Part shown: positions 1 to 7,863 of the stretch, piece after piece
How positions within the stretch are numbered: position 1 is the first letter of the stretch
How the letters are laid out: each line of letters opens with the position of its first letter
DNA from: Streptomyces sp. NBC_00258
Lineage (GTDB): Bacteria > Actinomycetota > Actinomycetes > Streptomycetales > Streptomycetaceae
NCBI RefSeq assembly: GCF_036182465.1
Contig: NZ_CP108081.1
Span: forward strand, 5,766,001 to 5,830,000
Direction: 5' to 3'
Length of the DNA stretch: 64,000 bases
Position numbers and translations under genes: made by a program
Notes under the pieces: model-generated
What the model was told of the DNA's origin: nothing
The model's input: only the letters and a program-made list of their open reading frames with translations
Databases searched by the model: none

Positions 1-468
1 CTCCTTCTGGGAGGGCAGGTCGGCGCCGCCGGACTCGACGAGGCTGATGCAGGGCAGGCGGTTGGCGAGCGCGATGTCGTTCGCCCTGAGGGCCTTCTTC
101 AGGCTCCAGGGGTTGCTGGCGCCGCCGCGCACGGTCGGGTCGTTCGCCGTGATCAGGCACTCCACGCCCTCGACGACCCCGATGCCGGTGACGAGCGAGG
201 CGCCGACCGTGTACTCGGGGGAGGCGCTCCCCCAGGCGGCGAGAGGCGACAGCTCCAAGAAGGGTGTGTCGGGGTCGAGGAGCAGCTCGATGCGCTCTCG
301 GGCGAGCAGTTTGCCGCGCTTTCTGTGCCGGGCGACGTACTTCTCGCCGCCGCCCGCGAGGGCCTTCGCGTGCTCCGTGCCGAGCTCGGTGAGCTTGGCG
401 AGCATGGCCTCGCGGTGGGCGGCGTAGTCCGGGGAGGCGGTGTCCAGCGCGGACGCCAGGACCGTCAC
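1..468 (-). CDS. Acyl-CoA carboxylase beta (carboxyltransferase) subunit, 5' part only
   Basis: The first 156 residues of a biotin-dependent acyl-CoA carboxylase carboxyltransferase subunit; the rest lies beyond base 1. Translated by hand from the minus strand. Family features are the early YVARHRKRGKLLARERIELL segment, followed by LLDPDTPFLELSPLAA and GVECLITANDPTVRGGA, as in methylcrotonyl-, geranyl- or propionyl-CoA carboxylase beta chains. The GTG start at 468 overlaps the stop of the AtuA-like gene by 4 bases (GTGA), so the two are translationally coupled. Pairing with an AtuA-like protein suggests branched-chain or acyclic terpenoid acyl-CoA carboxylation. The substrate cannot be read from this fragment. 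Confidence 0.9.
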   Translation of the reverse strand, partial: MTVLASALDTASPDYAAHREAMLAKLTELGTEHAKALAGGGEKYVARHRKRGKLLARERIELLLDPDTPFLELSPLAAWGSASPEYTVGASLVTGIGVVEGVECLITANDPTVRGGASNPWSLKKALRANDIALANRLPCISLVESGGADLPSQKE

Positions 469-2291
469 AGCAGTACCTCCGGGATGTCGAGGTGGCGGGA
501 GCGCAGCCATTCGCCGAGGGCCTTGGCCTGCGGATCGAAACGGTGCTGGGCCGCGACGCCCTCGCCGAGCACTCCCTCCACTACGAAGTTGAGGGCGCGC
601 AGGTTCGGCAGGACATGGCGTACGACGGTCAAGCCGGCGGTTTCCGGAAGGAGTTCGCGGAACCGGTCGGTGGTGAGGGTGTGCGCCAGCCAGCGCCAGG
701 CGTCGTCCGTGCAGGCCCAGACGCCGACGTTCGCGTTGCCCCCCTTGTCGCCGCTGCGGGCTCCGGCGACGAGGCCGAGGGGGGCACGGCGGGTCGGTCC
801 CTGGAGTGGGGATCCGGGCAGCGGTTCCGGCAGCCGGGGTTCCTCCAGCGGCTCCAGTACGCGGGTGACCTGGGCCGGCATCACATGGATCCGGTGCCCG
901 TCGTGGAGGACTGCCATATGGTCCACGTCGCCATGGGGGACGTACACATCCTCGAAGACCCCATAGGGCGCGCCCTTTCCAGGTGGCGCCAACACATGGA
1001 ATCCGGGGTAGCTGCCGAGCGCCAGCTCGACGGCGGCTCCGCTGAGGGTCCGGCCGACCGTGTCCTGGTCGGGGTCGCGCACGACGAGCCGGAGGAGGGC
1101 GCTGGCCGTCTCCTCGGTGGGGGCGTCCGGGTGATCGGTGCGGGCGAGGTCCCAACGGACGTCGGCCGGGCGGGACTTGGCCGCCATGAGCGCGGTCTCC
1201 AGCTGGGCCCGTACGAGCGCGGCCTTCTTCTCGATGTCGAGCCCGGTCAGGACGAAGACGACCTCGTTGCGGAAGCCGCCGAGCCGGTTGAGCCCGACCT
1301 TGAGGGTGGGCGGCGGGGCCTCGCCGCGCACACCGTCGATCCGTACCCGGTCGGGGCCCTCCTGGGTGAGCCGGACCGAGTCGAGGCGCGCGGTGACGTC
1401 GGGGCCCGCGTACCGGGCGCCGGACGTCTCGTACAGGAGCTGGGCGGTGACCGTGCCGAGATCCACGACGCCGCCGGTGCCGTCGTGCTTGGTGATGACG
1501 CTCGTGCCGTCCTCGTGGATCTCGGCGACGGGGAAGCCCGGGTGGTGCAGGCGCTCCGGGGCGTGCTCGGCGAAGAAGGCGTAGTTGCCGCCGGTGGCCT
1601 GCGTGCCGCACTCCAGGACGTGCCCGGCGACGACGGCACCCGCGAGCCGGTCGTACTCCCCCACGCTCGACTGCGCTCGCGCGGGGGGACCCCCACCCGG
1701 TGCCCAGCCGAAGTGGGCGGCGGCCGGTCCCGTGACCAGGGCGGCGTCCGTGACGCGGCCGGTGACGACGATGTCCGCGCCCTCGCGGAGGCAGGTGGCG
1801 ATGCCTTCGCCCCCGAGGTAGGCGTGCGCGGCGAGGCTCTTGGGGTGGCGTGCGGTGAGGTCGTCGCCCTCTACGTGCGCGACGCGCGCCGGGATGCCGA
1901 GCCGCTGGGCCAGCTCCCTCACGGCGTCGGCGAGTCCGGCCGGATTGAGGCCGCCGGCGTTGGCGACGATCCGTACGCCCTTCTCGTGCGCGAGCCCGAG
2001 GCACTCCTCCAACTGCCGCAGGAAGGTGCGCGCGTAGCCGCCGGACGGGTTCTTGAGGCGGTCGCGGCCGAGGATGAGCATGGTCAGTTCGGCGAGATAG
2101 TCGCCGGTCAGGACGTCCAGGGGTCCACCGGTGAGCATCTCCCGCATCGCGTCGAACCGGTCACCGTAGAAGCCGGAGGCGTTGCCGATGCGGAGAGGGT
2201 GGGGACGGGGACGGGCTTCAGGGGCGGGCGTCGATCCAGCGGTGGGGCCGGGCGGGACGTCGGGTGTCGATCCGGTCATGGGGTCGGTCAT
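465..2291 (-). CDS. AtuA-like (DUF1446) acyclic terpene utilisation family protein
   Basis: 608 residues. The N-terminal part has the DUF1446/AtuA signature IGNASGFYGDRFDAM at about residue 30, then LTGDYLAELTMLIL and VVTGRVTDAALVTGPAA. The C-terminal ~110 residues (LGLVAGARSGDKGGNANVGVWA) are the small AtuA C-terminal domain, so both halves are fused in one chain. AtuA-type proteins belong to citronellol/geraniol or related branched acyl-CoA catabolism, but the exact reaction is not established. ATG at 2291 overlaps the upstream stop (ATGA); an in-frame ATG at 2279 is also possible. It sits between an MDMPI-like gene and a carboxylase beta subunit in one operon. Confidence 0.88.
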   Translation of the reverse strand: MTDPMTGSTPDVPPGPTAGSTPAPEARPRPHPLRIGNASGFYGDRFDAMREMLTGGPLDVLTGDYLAELTMLILGRDRLKNPSGGYARTFLRQLEECLGLAHEKGVRIVANAGGLNPAGLADAVRELAQRLGIPARVAHVEGDDLTARHPKSLAAHAYLGGEGIATCLREGADIVVTGRVTDAALVTGPAAAHFGWAPGGGPPARAQSSVGEYDRLAGAVVAGHVLECGTQATGGNYAFFAEHAPERLHHPGFPVAEIHEDGTSVITKHDGTGGVVDLGTVTAQLLYETSGARYAGPDVTARLDSVRLTQEGPDRVRIDGVRGEAPPPTLKVGLNRLGGFRNEVVFVLTGLDIEKKAALVRAQLETALMAAKSRPADVRWDLARTDHPDAPTEETASALLRLVVRDPDQDTVGRTLSGAAVELALGSYPGFHVLAPPGKGAPYGVFEDVYVPHGDVDHMAVLHDGHRIHVMPAQVTRVLEPLEEPRLPEPLPGSPLQGPTRRAPLGLVAGARSGDKGGNANVGVWACTDDAWRWLAHTLTTDRFRELLPETAGLTVVRHVLPNLRALNFVVEGVLGEGVAAQHRFDPQAKALGEWLRSRHLDIPEVLL

Positions 2292-3088
2292 CCTGTGGCC
2301 CCCTTCGGTGCGCGGCCTGTTCCCGGCGGCCCCGCGAAGGCCTGCGCGATGTCGAGCCAGCGGTCGGCGTCGGCCCCTTGTGCCCGTACGGCGAGATCGG
2401 CGCGGTGGGCCCGCCGGGTGACGAGCAGGCAGAAGTCGAGGGCGGGGCCGGTGACGCGCTGGGCGGCGTCCTCGGGGCCGTACGTCCACAACGTGCCGTC
2501 GCCGGAGGGTGCCGTCAGCTCGACCCGGAACTCCTCCTCCGGCGCGCTCAGCCCCCGCACTCCGAAGGCGAAGTCCCGGGCCCGCACCCCGATGCGCGCC
2601 ACATGCCGCAGCCGGTCGGTGGGTGGCCTCGTCACATGCAACGCGTCGGCGATGTCCTGGCCGTGGGCCCAGGTCTCCATGAGCCGGGCCGTCGCCATGG
2701 AGGCGGCGGACATGGGCGGCCCGTACCAGGGGAGGCGCACTCCTCTGGGTGTCGAACACAGCGCCTTGTGCAGGGCGTCGCGCCCGGCGCGCCACTCGGC
2801 GAGCAGCCGTGCGGGCGGCAGCCCGGCGCCTTCCTCGGCCCCCTCGTCGACGAAGCGGTCCGGGGCGGCGAGCGCCTTCTCGACCTCCGCCCCGAAGGCC
2901 GCCAGGTCGGTCGCCGCGAGCAGCGCCGACCGGTCGGTCCAGGCGAGATGCGCGATCTGATGGGCGACGGTCCAGCCCGCCGCCGGGGTCGCGAGCGCCC
3001 AGGCGTCCTCGCTCAACTCCCCCACCAGCCGGTCGAGTTCCTCGCTCTCGTCGCGCAGATCGTCGAACACGGGCGTCGGATCGGTCAC
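2288..3088 (-). CDS. TIGR03084-type MDMPI/DinB-like protein
   Basis: 266 residues. The start is GTG at 3088, preceded by GAGGGGAG. The N-terminus (DDLRDESEELDRLVGELSEDAW, then GWTVAHQIAHLAWTDRSAL) is the four-helix mycothiol-dependent maleylpyruvate isomerase/DinB-type fold with the metal-site histidine in AHQIAHLAW. A second typical segment is LMETWAHGQDIADAL near residue 145. The family commonly neighbours AtuA-like and acyl-CoA carboxylase genes in actinobacteria, as here. It is first gene of the operon. Thiol- or metal-dependent chemistry on an acyl-CoA pathway intermediate is inferred from context only. Confidence 0.82.
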   Translation of the reverse strand: MTDPTPVFDDLRDESEELDRLVGELSEDAWALATPAAGWTVAHQIAHLAWTDRSALLAATDLAAFGAEVEKALAAPDRFVDEGAEEGAGLPPARLLAEWRAGRDALHKALCSTPRGVRLPWYGPPMSAASMATARLMETWAHGQDIADALHVTRPPTDRLRHVARIGVRARDFAFGVRGLSAPEEEFRVELTAPSGDGTLWTYGPEDAAQRVTGPALDFCLLVTRRAHRADLAVRAQGADADRWLDIAQAFAGPPGTGRAPKGATG

Positions 3089-3158
3089 GATGCGCTCCCC
3101 TCGGGCACGGCGGTGTGCGGCGCGGTGTGCAGGAGCATGGCAGTGGTCGCAGAAACAA

Positions 3159-3172
3159 GCAAGCGTGCTTGC
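3159..3172. promoter_or_regulatory. Palindrome upstream of the AtuA operon (TetR-type operator candidate)
   Basis: GCAAGC-GT-GCTTGC, six-base arms with a two-base spacer, lies 70 bp before the first gene of the operon. Its size and position suit a TetR-family repressor site. No regulator gene is adjacent, so the regulator is unknown. Confidence 0.5.
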
Positions 3173-3340
3173 ATTATTGAAACCGGGATGGCGGACGGCA
3201 CGCCTGGGCCGGGAGAACCCCATCGACTGGGGAGAAACCCGGACGACCAGGGAGAGACCCGCCGGCCGGCGGCGCCGGTGCCGTCTCGCCTCCGGGGCGG
3301 AGTCCAGCGGCGCTCGGGCCTCTCGCCGCCGGGGCGGCGT

Positions 3341-4339
3341 CTAGGAGTCCAGCCCCTTCGCCCTGCCCCGGCCCACCTGTGTCCGTACCGCCCCCATGCT
3401 CGCCGCGATGACGAGTGTGATCGCCAGGGCCTCCGTCATGGACAGGGTCTGGCTCAGGACCAGGAAGCCGGCGATCGAGGCGACGGCCGGTTCGAGGCTC
3501 ATGAGGACGGCGAAGGTGGAGGCGGGCAGACGGCGGAGGGCGAGAAGTTCGAGTGTGTAGGGGAGCACGGAGGAGAGGACGGCGACGGCGGAGCCCAGCG
3601 CGATCGTGGTCGGGTCCAGCAGTTTCGTGCCGGACTCGACGAGGCCCAGGGGCAGGAACAGCACCGCCGCGACCGCCATGGCGAGCGCCAGCCCGTCGGC
3701 CTGCGGGAAGCGCCGCCCCGTACGGGCGCTGAAGAGGATGTACGCGGCCCACATGGCGCCGGCCGACAGGGCGAACGCGACACCGACCGGGTCGAGGCTG
3801 TCGAAGCCTCCGCCGCCGAGGAGGAAGACGCCGCCGAGGGCGAGGCCGGCCCAGACGAAGTTGAGGGCGCGACGGGAGGCCACCACCGAGAGCACGAGGG
3901 GGCCGAGCACCTCCAGCGTAACGGCGGGGCCGAGCGGGATGCGGGCGACCGACTGGTAGAAGAGGCCGTTCATCGCGGCCATCGTGATGCCGAAGACGAC
4001 GACGGTGCCCCAGTCGACGCGCGAGTGCCCGCGCAGTTTGGGGCGGCAGACCACGAGCATCACGATCGCGGCGACCACGAGGCGGAGCGTGACGACACCG
4101 AGCGCTCCGGTGCGCGGCATCAGGGTCACGGCGAGGGCGCCGCCGAACTGGACGGAGATGCCTCCGGCGAGCACGAGCCCCACGGGGCCGAGGGCCCGGA
4201 TCCCCCGCGGGCCGCCCGCCGGGCCGGCCGTCGGGCCGGTCCCGGGGCCGGCTCCCGGGTCGGACACGGGGGACGGGCCGGCGACGGCGGCCGCGGGGTC
4301 GGCGACCGACGGGGACCGGTCAGCGCTGGGGATGTTCAC
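3341..4339 (-). CDS. EamA/DMT family transporter (RhtA-like exporter)
   Basis: 332 residues with a Pro/Ala/Gly-rich cytoplasmic N-terminus of about 45 residues and then roughly ten hydrophobic segments. It shows the two EamA repeats, with segments such as GPAVTLEVLGPLVLSVVASR and LPASTFAVLMSLEPAVASI; the latter (SLEPAVA) is typical of RhtA/YdcZ-type amino-acid or metabolite exporters. GTG at 4339 is the best start. An inverted pair of GTACAACAG sequences lies just upstream, suggesting local control. The substrate is not identifiable. Confidence 0.88.
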   Translation of the reverse strand: MNIPSADRSPSVADPAAAVAGPSPVSDPGAGPGTGPTAGPAGGPRGIRALGPVGLVLAGGISVQFGGALAVTLMPRTGALGVVTLRLVVAAIVMLVVCRPKLRGHSRVDWGTVVVFGITMAAMNGLFYQSVARIPLGPAVTLEVLGPLVLSVVASRRALNFVWAGLALGGVFLLGGGGFDSLDPVGVAFALSAGAMWAAYILFSARTGRRFPQADGLALAMAVAAVLFLPLGLVESGTKLLDPTTIALGSAVAVLSSVLPYTLELLALRRLPASTFAVLMSLEPAVASIAGFLVLSQTLSMTEALAITLVIAASMGAVRTQVGRGRAKGLDS

Positions 4340-4368
4340 GGGGCCGTCCAGGAAGTTCGGGTCGAGAG

Positions 4369-4442
4369 CTGTTGTACGTTGCAGTGCATCGTGGTGGACT
4401 TGCCGGTCCAGGGTAATGGACTCGGTCAGGGCTGTACAACAG
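4369..4442. promoter_or_regulatory. Inverted 9-bp repeats upstream of the EamA gene
   Basis: CTGTTGTAC at 4369-4377 and its exact reverse complement GTACAACAG at 4434-4442 face each other, about 65 bp centre to centre (roughly six helical turns). The distal copy is part of a smaller palindrome, CTGTACAACAG. Two such sites spaced by whole turns suit a looping regulator, for example of MocR/GntR or LysR type. Confidence 0.45.
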
Positions 4443-4486
4443 TTTTGCAGCTTACGCTGCGGTGAAATGTCGGCCGGCCGGGTGCG

Positions 4487-4583
4487 GGTTCGTTGTGGCT
4501 GGTCGCTCCCCCGCTCTCGGCTCCGCTCGACCGGGAGGGGCCCCCATCGCGGCGGAGCCGCAAATGTCACAGCCGCGCGCCCC
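4487..4583. repeat. Intergenic repeat, long form (copy 1)
   Basis: Contains TGTGGCTGGTCGC, a GC-rich middle with GCGGCGGAGCCGCA, then ATGTCACAGCCGCGCGCCCC. It matches the long-form repeats near 31.3, 32.1 and 55.4 kb. It lies between two same-strand genes. Confidence 0.7.
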
Positions 4584-7500
4584 TCAGCCGTCCAGACCCT
4601 CCGCCAGCACCTCGGCCAGGTGTCTGCCCTTCCGGTCTCCGAGCTGTTCGAGTTGGGTGCGGCACGAGAAGCCGTCCGCCAGGACCACCGGTTCCTCCCC
4701 CGCCGCCCGAACCGCCGGCAGCAGTTGTTCCTCCGCGCAGGCCACCGACACTTCGTGGTGCCCCTTCTCGAAGCCGAAGTTGCCTGCCAGGCCGCAGCAG
4801 CCGCCGGAGAGTTCACCGGTCAGGCCCGCTGCCGTGCGCAGGCGGCGGTCGGGAGCGTCGCCGAGGATCGCGTGCTGGTGGCAGTGGGTCTGGCCCACGA
4901 CCGGACGGTCCAGGCGGGGCGGGGTCCAGTGCGGGTCGGCGTGGCGCTCCAGCGCCTCCGCGAAGGTCACGACCGCCGACGCCAGGATGTGGGCGCGCGG
5001 ATCGTCGGGCAGCAGCTCGGGCAGATCCGTGCGCAGGGCGGCGGCGCAGCTGGGTTCGAGGACGACGACGGGCGGGGGCTCCCCGGGGATGGACGGATCC
5101 CCGAGCGGATACAGCAGGTCGAGGGTGCGGCGCATCACCTTGCGGGCGCGGTCCAGCTGGCCCGTCGAGACGTAGGTCAGGCCGCAGCAGACCCGGCCGC
5201 GGGGAACCGGGCGCGGAACGGTCCACGAGTCCGGGCCTGGGTCCGCCCCCGGGTCCGCCGCTGGGTCCGCCGGCGGCTGACCCGCCGGGTCCGGGCCGGT
5301 CGGCGCTCCGTCGCCCGGTGTCCCGCCCGGTGGTGGCCGCAATCCCATGGTCGGCCTCCGCCGAAGCCGGCTGCTCACGGCCGGCACCCGCGGAAGCCCC
5401 TTGTCCATCGGCGGCCACGGCAGCACTCTCATCCCCGCCGCCTCCAGGACCCGCGTGGCCGCCTTTCCTACGGACGGCGACAGATACTCGGTGAAGGTGT
5501 CCGGCCAGAGGATGACCAGCTTGGGCGGGTCGCCGTCCGTGTACTCGACGCACTCGTCGTACTCCACGCCCGCGCGCATTGCCGACCGTGCCTGCGCCCT
5601 GGCCCTGCGGCCCCACCACCGGGTGAACGTCTCCCCCGCCACCCGCGGAATCCTCCGCTCGGGCGCGATCCCGCCCAGCCGCTTGGCGAGTGCCTCCAAC
5701 GGGCGTACGGAGGTGAGGGCGTTGACCAGCCGTGCCGTACGCGAACGGTCCACCATCCGCAGCCAGACCGGCAGCCACCCCATCGCATAGTGGGCCGCGG
5801 GCCGCCGACGGCCTTCGTAGTGGTGGTGCAGGAACTCCGCCTTGTACGTGGCCATGTCGACGCCGACCGGGCAGTCGGAGCGGCAGCCCTTGCAGGACAG
5901 GCACAGGTCCAGTGCGTCGCGGACCTCCGTGGACGCCCAGCCGTCGGTGACGATCTCGCCCGCGAGCATCTCGTGCAGCAGCCGGGCACGCCCGCGTGTG
6001 GAGTGCTCCTCCTCGCCGGTCGCGCGGAAGGAGGGGCACATGACGCCGGAGCCCGGACCGGCCGTCTCCGTGCGGCACTTGGCGACGCCCACGCATCTGC
6101 GGACCGCCGCCGAGAAGTCGCCTCCGTCGTGCGGGTAGCCGAAGGCCACGTCCACCGGCTCGCGCGGGAGCACGGCGAATCGCAGGTTCTCGTCCAGGGC
6201 GGCGGGCCGGACCAGCATTCCCGGGTTGAGCAGGCCGTCCGGGTCCCACACCGACTTGGCCCGCTCGAAGAGGGCGACCATCTCCTCCCCGTACATCTTC
6301 GGGAGCAGTTCGGCGCGGGCCTGTCCGTCGCCGTGTTCCCCGGAGAGCGAGCCGCCGTGGGCGACCACCAGCTCCGCCAGCTCCTCCGAGAAGCGGCGGA
6401 AGCGGCCGATGCCCTCGCGGGAGAGCAGGTCGAAGTCGATGCGTACGTGAATGCAGCCGTCCCCGAAGTGCCCGTACGGCGTGCCGCGCAGTCCGTGGGA
6501 AGTCAGCAGGCCCCTGAAGTCCCGCAGGTACGGGCCGAGTCGGGCCGGGGGCACAGCGCAGTCCTCCCAGCCGGGCCAGGCCTCGGTGCCGTCCGGCATC
6601 CGGGTCGCCGTGCCGCTCGCGTCCTCGCGGACCCGCCACAGGGCCCGCTGGCCGGCCGGGTCGGTGACCACGAGGGAGTCGACGACGTCCGCGGCACGCA
6701 CGATCACGTCCGCACGCGCGCGTGCCTCCGCCGCCGTCCCGCCGCCCGTCTCCACGAACAGCCAGGCGCCGCCCCTGGGCAGTCCCGCGTCCGCCCGTAC
6801 GAGATCGGCCGCCATGCCCTCCACCGTCAACGGCCGGTGCGGCAGCAGGCCCGCGGCGGCCTCGGCCGCCGCGCTCTCGTCCGCGTACGCCAGCACGGCC
6901 AGCGCACGCGCGCGTGGGGCCTCGACCAGCGCGACGACCGCCTCCGTCAGCACGCCCAGGGTGCCCTCGGAGCCGCAGAAGGAGCGGGCGACGTCGGCGC
7001 CCTTCTCGGGGAGCAGCGCGTCCAGCGCATACCCCGAGATACGGCGGGGCAGGTCCGGGAAGCCGGTGCGCAGCCGCCCCAGCTCCCCCTCCACCAGGGC
7101 CCGCAGCCCTTCCGGAGCGCCGGACCATGACCTGCCCGGCGACAGGAACTCGCCTCTGGCCGTCACCACGGACAGCCCGCGCACGCTGTCGGCCGTCGTA
7201 CCCCAGGCCACCGAGTGCGACCCGCACGAGTTGTTGCCGATCATTCCGCCGAGCGTGCACCGGCCGTGGGTCGACGGGTCGGGCCCGAAGCGCAGGCCGT
7301 GCGGCGCGGCCGCCTCCTGGAGGCGGTCCAGGACGACCCCCGGCTGGACCACGGCCGTGCGCGCCTGCGCGTCCAGGGACACGATCCGGTTCATGTGGCG
7401 GGTGAAGTCCAGCACCACACCCGTGCCGGTCGCCTGTCCCGCGATCGACGTACCACCACCGCGCGCGACGACCGGCACACGGAGACGGGAGCAGACGGAC

Positions 7501-7673
7501 AGCGCCGCCGCCACGTCGTCGGCGTCTCTCGGGGCGACCACGCCGAGCGGCACGCGCCGGTAGTTGGACGCGTCCATCGTGGTCAGCGCCCTCGCCGTCG
7601 CGTCGAAGGCGACCTCTCCGCGCACGGCTTTCCGCAGCTCCGACCGCAACTCCCCGAGATCCATTTCCGTCAT
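4584..7673 (-). CDS. FAD-linked oxidase / Fe-S CCG-domain fusion (D-lactate dehydrogenase-like)
   Basis: 1029 residues. ATG at 7673 follows GGAGG, the best ribosome site among the candidates. The N-terminal PCMH-type FAD domain has VPVVARGGGTSIAGQATG and LGGMIGNNSCGSHS. The glycolate/D-lactate oxidase cap follows with YGHFGDGCIHVRIDF. A ferredoxin-like segment with CLSCKGCRSDCPVGVD lies near residue 595. Two CCG domains close the chain (CCGLTYVSTG and GCCGLAGNFGFEKGH). This is the single-chain GlcD+GlcF or Dld/LdhA type, a cytosolic or membrane-peripheral hydroxyacid:acceptor oxidoreductase. A Pro/Asp/Gly-rich linker of about 70 residues interrupts the CCG region (around 5210-5410). It stands alone on its strand. 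Confidence 0.9.
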   Translation of the reverse strand: MTEMDLGELRSELRKAVRGEVAFDATARALTTMDASNYRRVPLGVVAPRDADDVAAALSVCSRLRVPVVARGGGTSIAGQATGTGVVLDFTRHMNRIVSLDAQARTAVVQPGVVLDRLQEAAAPHGLRFGPDPSTHGRCTLGGMIGNNSCGSHSVAWGTTADSVRGLSVVTARGEFLSPGRSWSGAPEGLRALVEGELGRLRTGFPDLPRRISGYALDALLPEKGADVARSFCGSEGTLGVLTEAVVALVEAPRARALAVLAYADESAAAEAAAGLLPHRPLTVEGMAADLVRADAGLPRGGAWLFVETGGGTAAEARARADVIVRAADVVDSLVVTDPAGQRALWRVREDASGTATRMPDGTEAWPGWEDCAVPPARLGPYLRDFRGLLTSHGLRGTPYGHFGDGCIHVRIDFDLLSREGIGRFRRFSEELAELVVAHGGSLSGEHGDGQARAELLPKMYGEEMVALFERAKSVWDPDGLLNPGMLVRPAALDENLRFAVLPREPVDVAFGYPHDGGDFSAAVRRCVGVAKCRTETAGPGSGVMCPSFRATGEEEHSTRGRARLLHEMLAGEIVTDGWASTEVRDALDLCLSCKGCRSDCPVGVDMATYKAEFLHHHYEGRRRPAAHYAMGWLPVWLRMVDRSRTARLVNALTSVRPLEALAKRLGGIAPERRIPRVAGETFTRWWGRRARAQARSAMRAGVEYDECVEYTDGDPPKLVILWPDTFTEYLSPSVGKAATRVLEAAGMRVLPWPPMDKGLPRVPAVSSRLRRRPTMGLRPPPGGTPGDGAPTGPDPAGQPPADPAADPGADPGPDSWTVPRPVPRGRVCCGLTYVSTGQLDRARKVMRRTLDLLYPLGDPSIPGEPPPVVVLEPSCAAALRTDLPELLPDDPRAHILASAVVTFAEALERHADPHWTPPRLDRPVVGQTHCHQHAILGDAPDRRLRTAAGLTGELSGGCCGLAGNFGFEKGHHEVSVACAEEQLLPAVRAAGEEPVVLADGFSCRTQLEQLGDRKGRHLAEVLAEGLDG

Positions 7674-7863
7674 GCCTCCAAGAATGCCCCCCGTCACTGA
7701 CAGTGACCCCGGGCGAGCGAAGGAGGGTCGGCCCCCGGATTGGGGACGACTTGTGAAAGCGGGCACGAATCCTGCGCGGTCCGATCACGAACTCTCATAT
7801 AGTGACCGCCAGTTGAGCACCATGTGTCGCATCCCACCCAGGACACGACCGAGGACACGATTG

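Noticed and set aside
492..2960. Long plus-strand frame opposite the AtuA and MDMPI genes
   Set aside because: It is a high-GC shadow: Arg/Gly/Val-rich with no domain, and the opposite strand carries coherent families with coupled starts.
3984..7130. 1048-codon plus-strand frame over the EamA and FAD/Fe-S genes
   Set aside because: No domain signature and repetitive Arg/Ala/Pro content; the minus strand encodes a clear oxidoreductase with Fe-S motifs.
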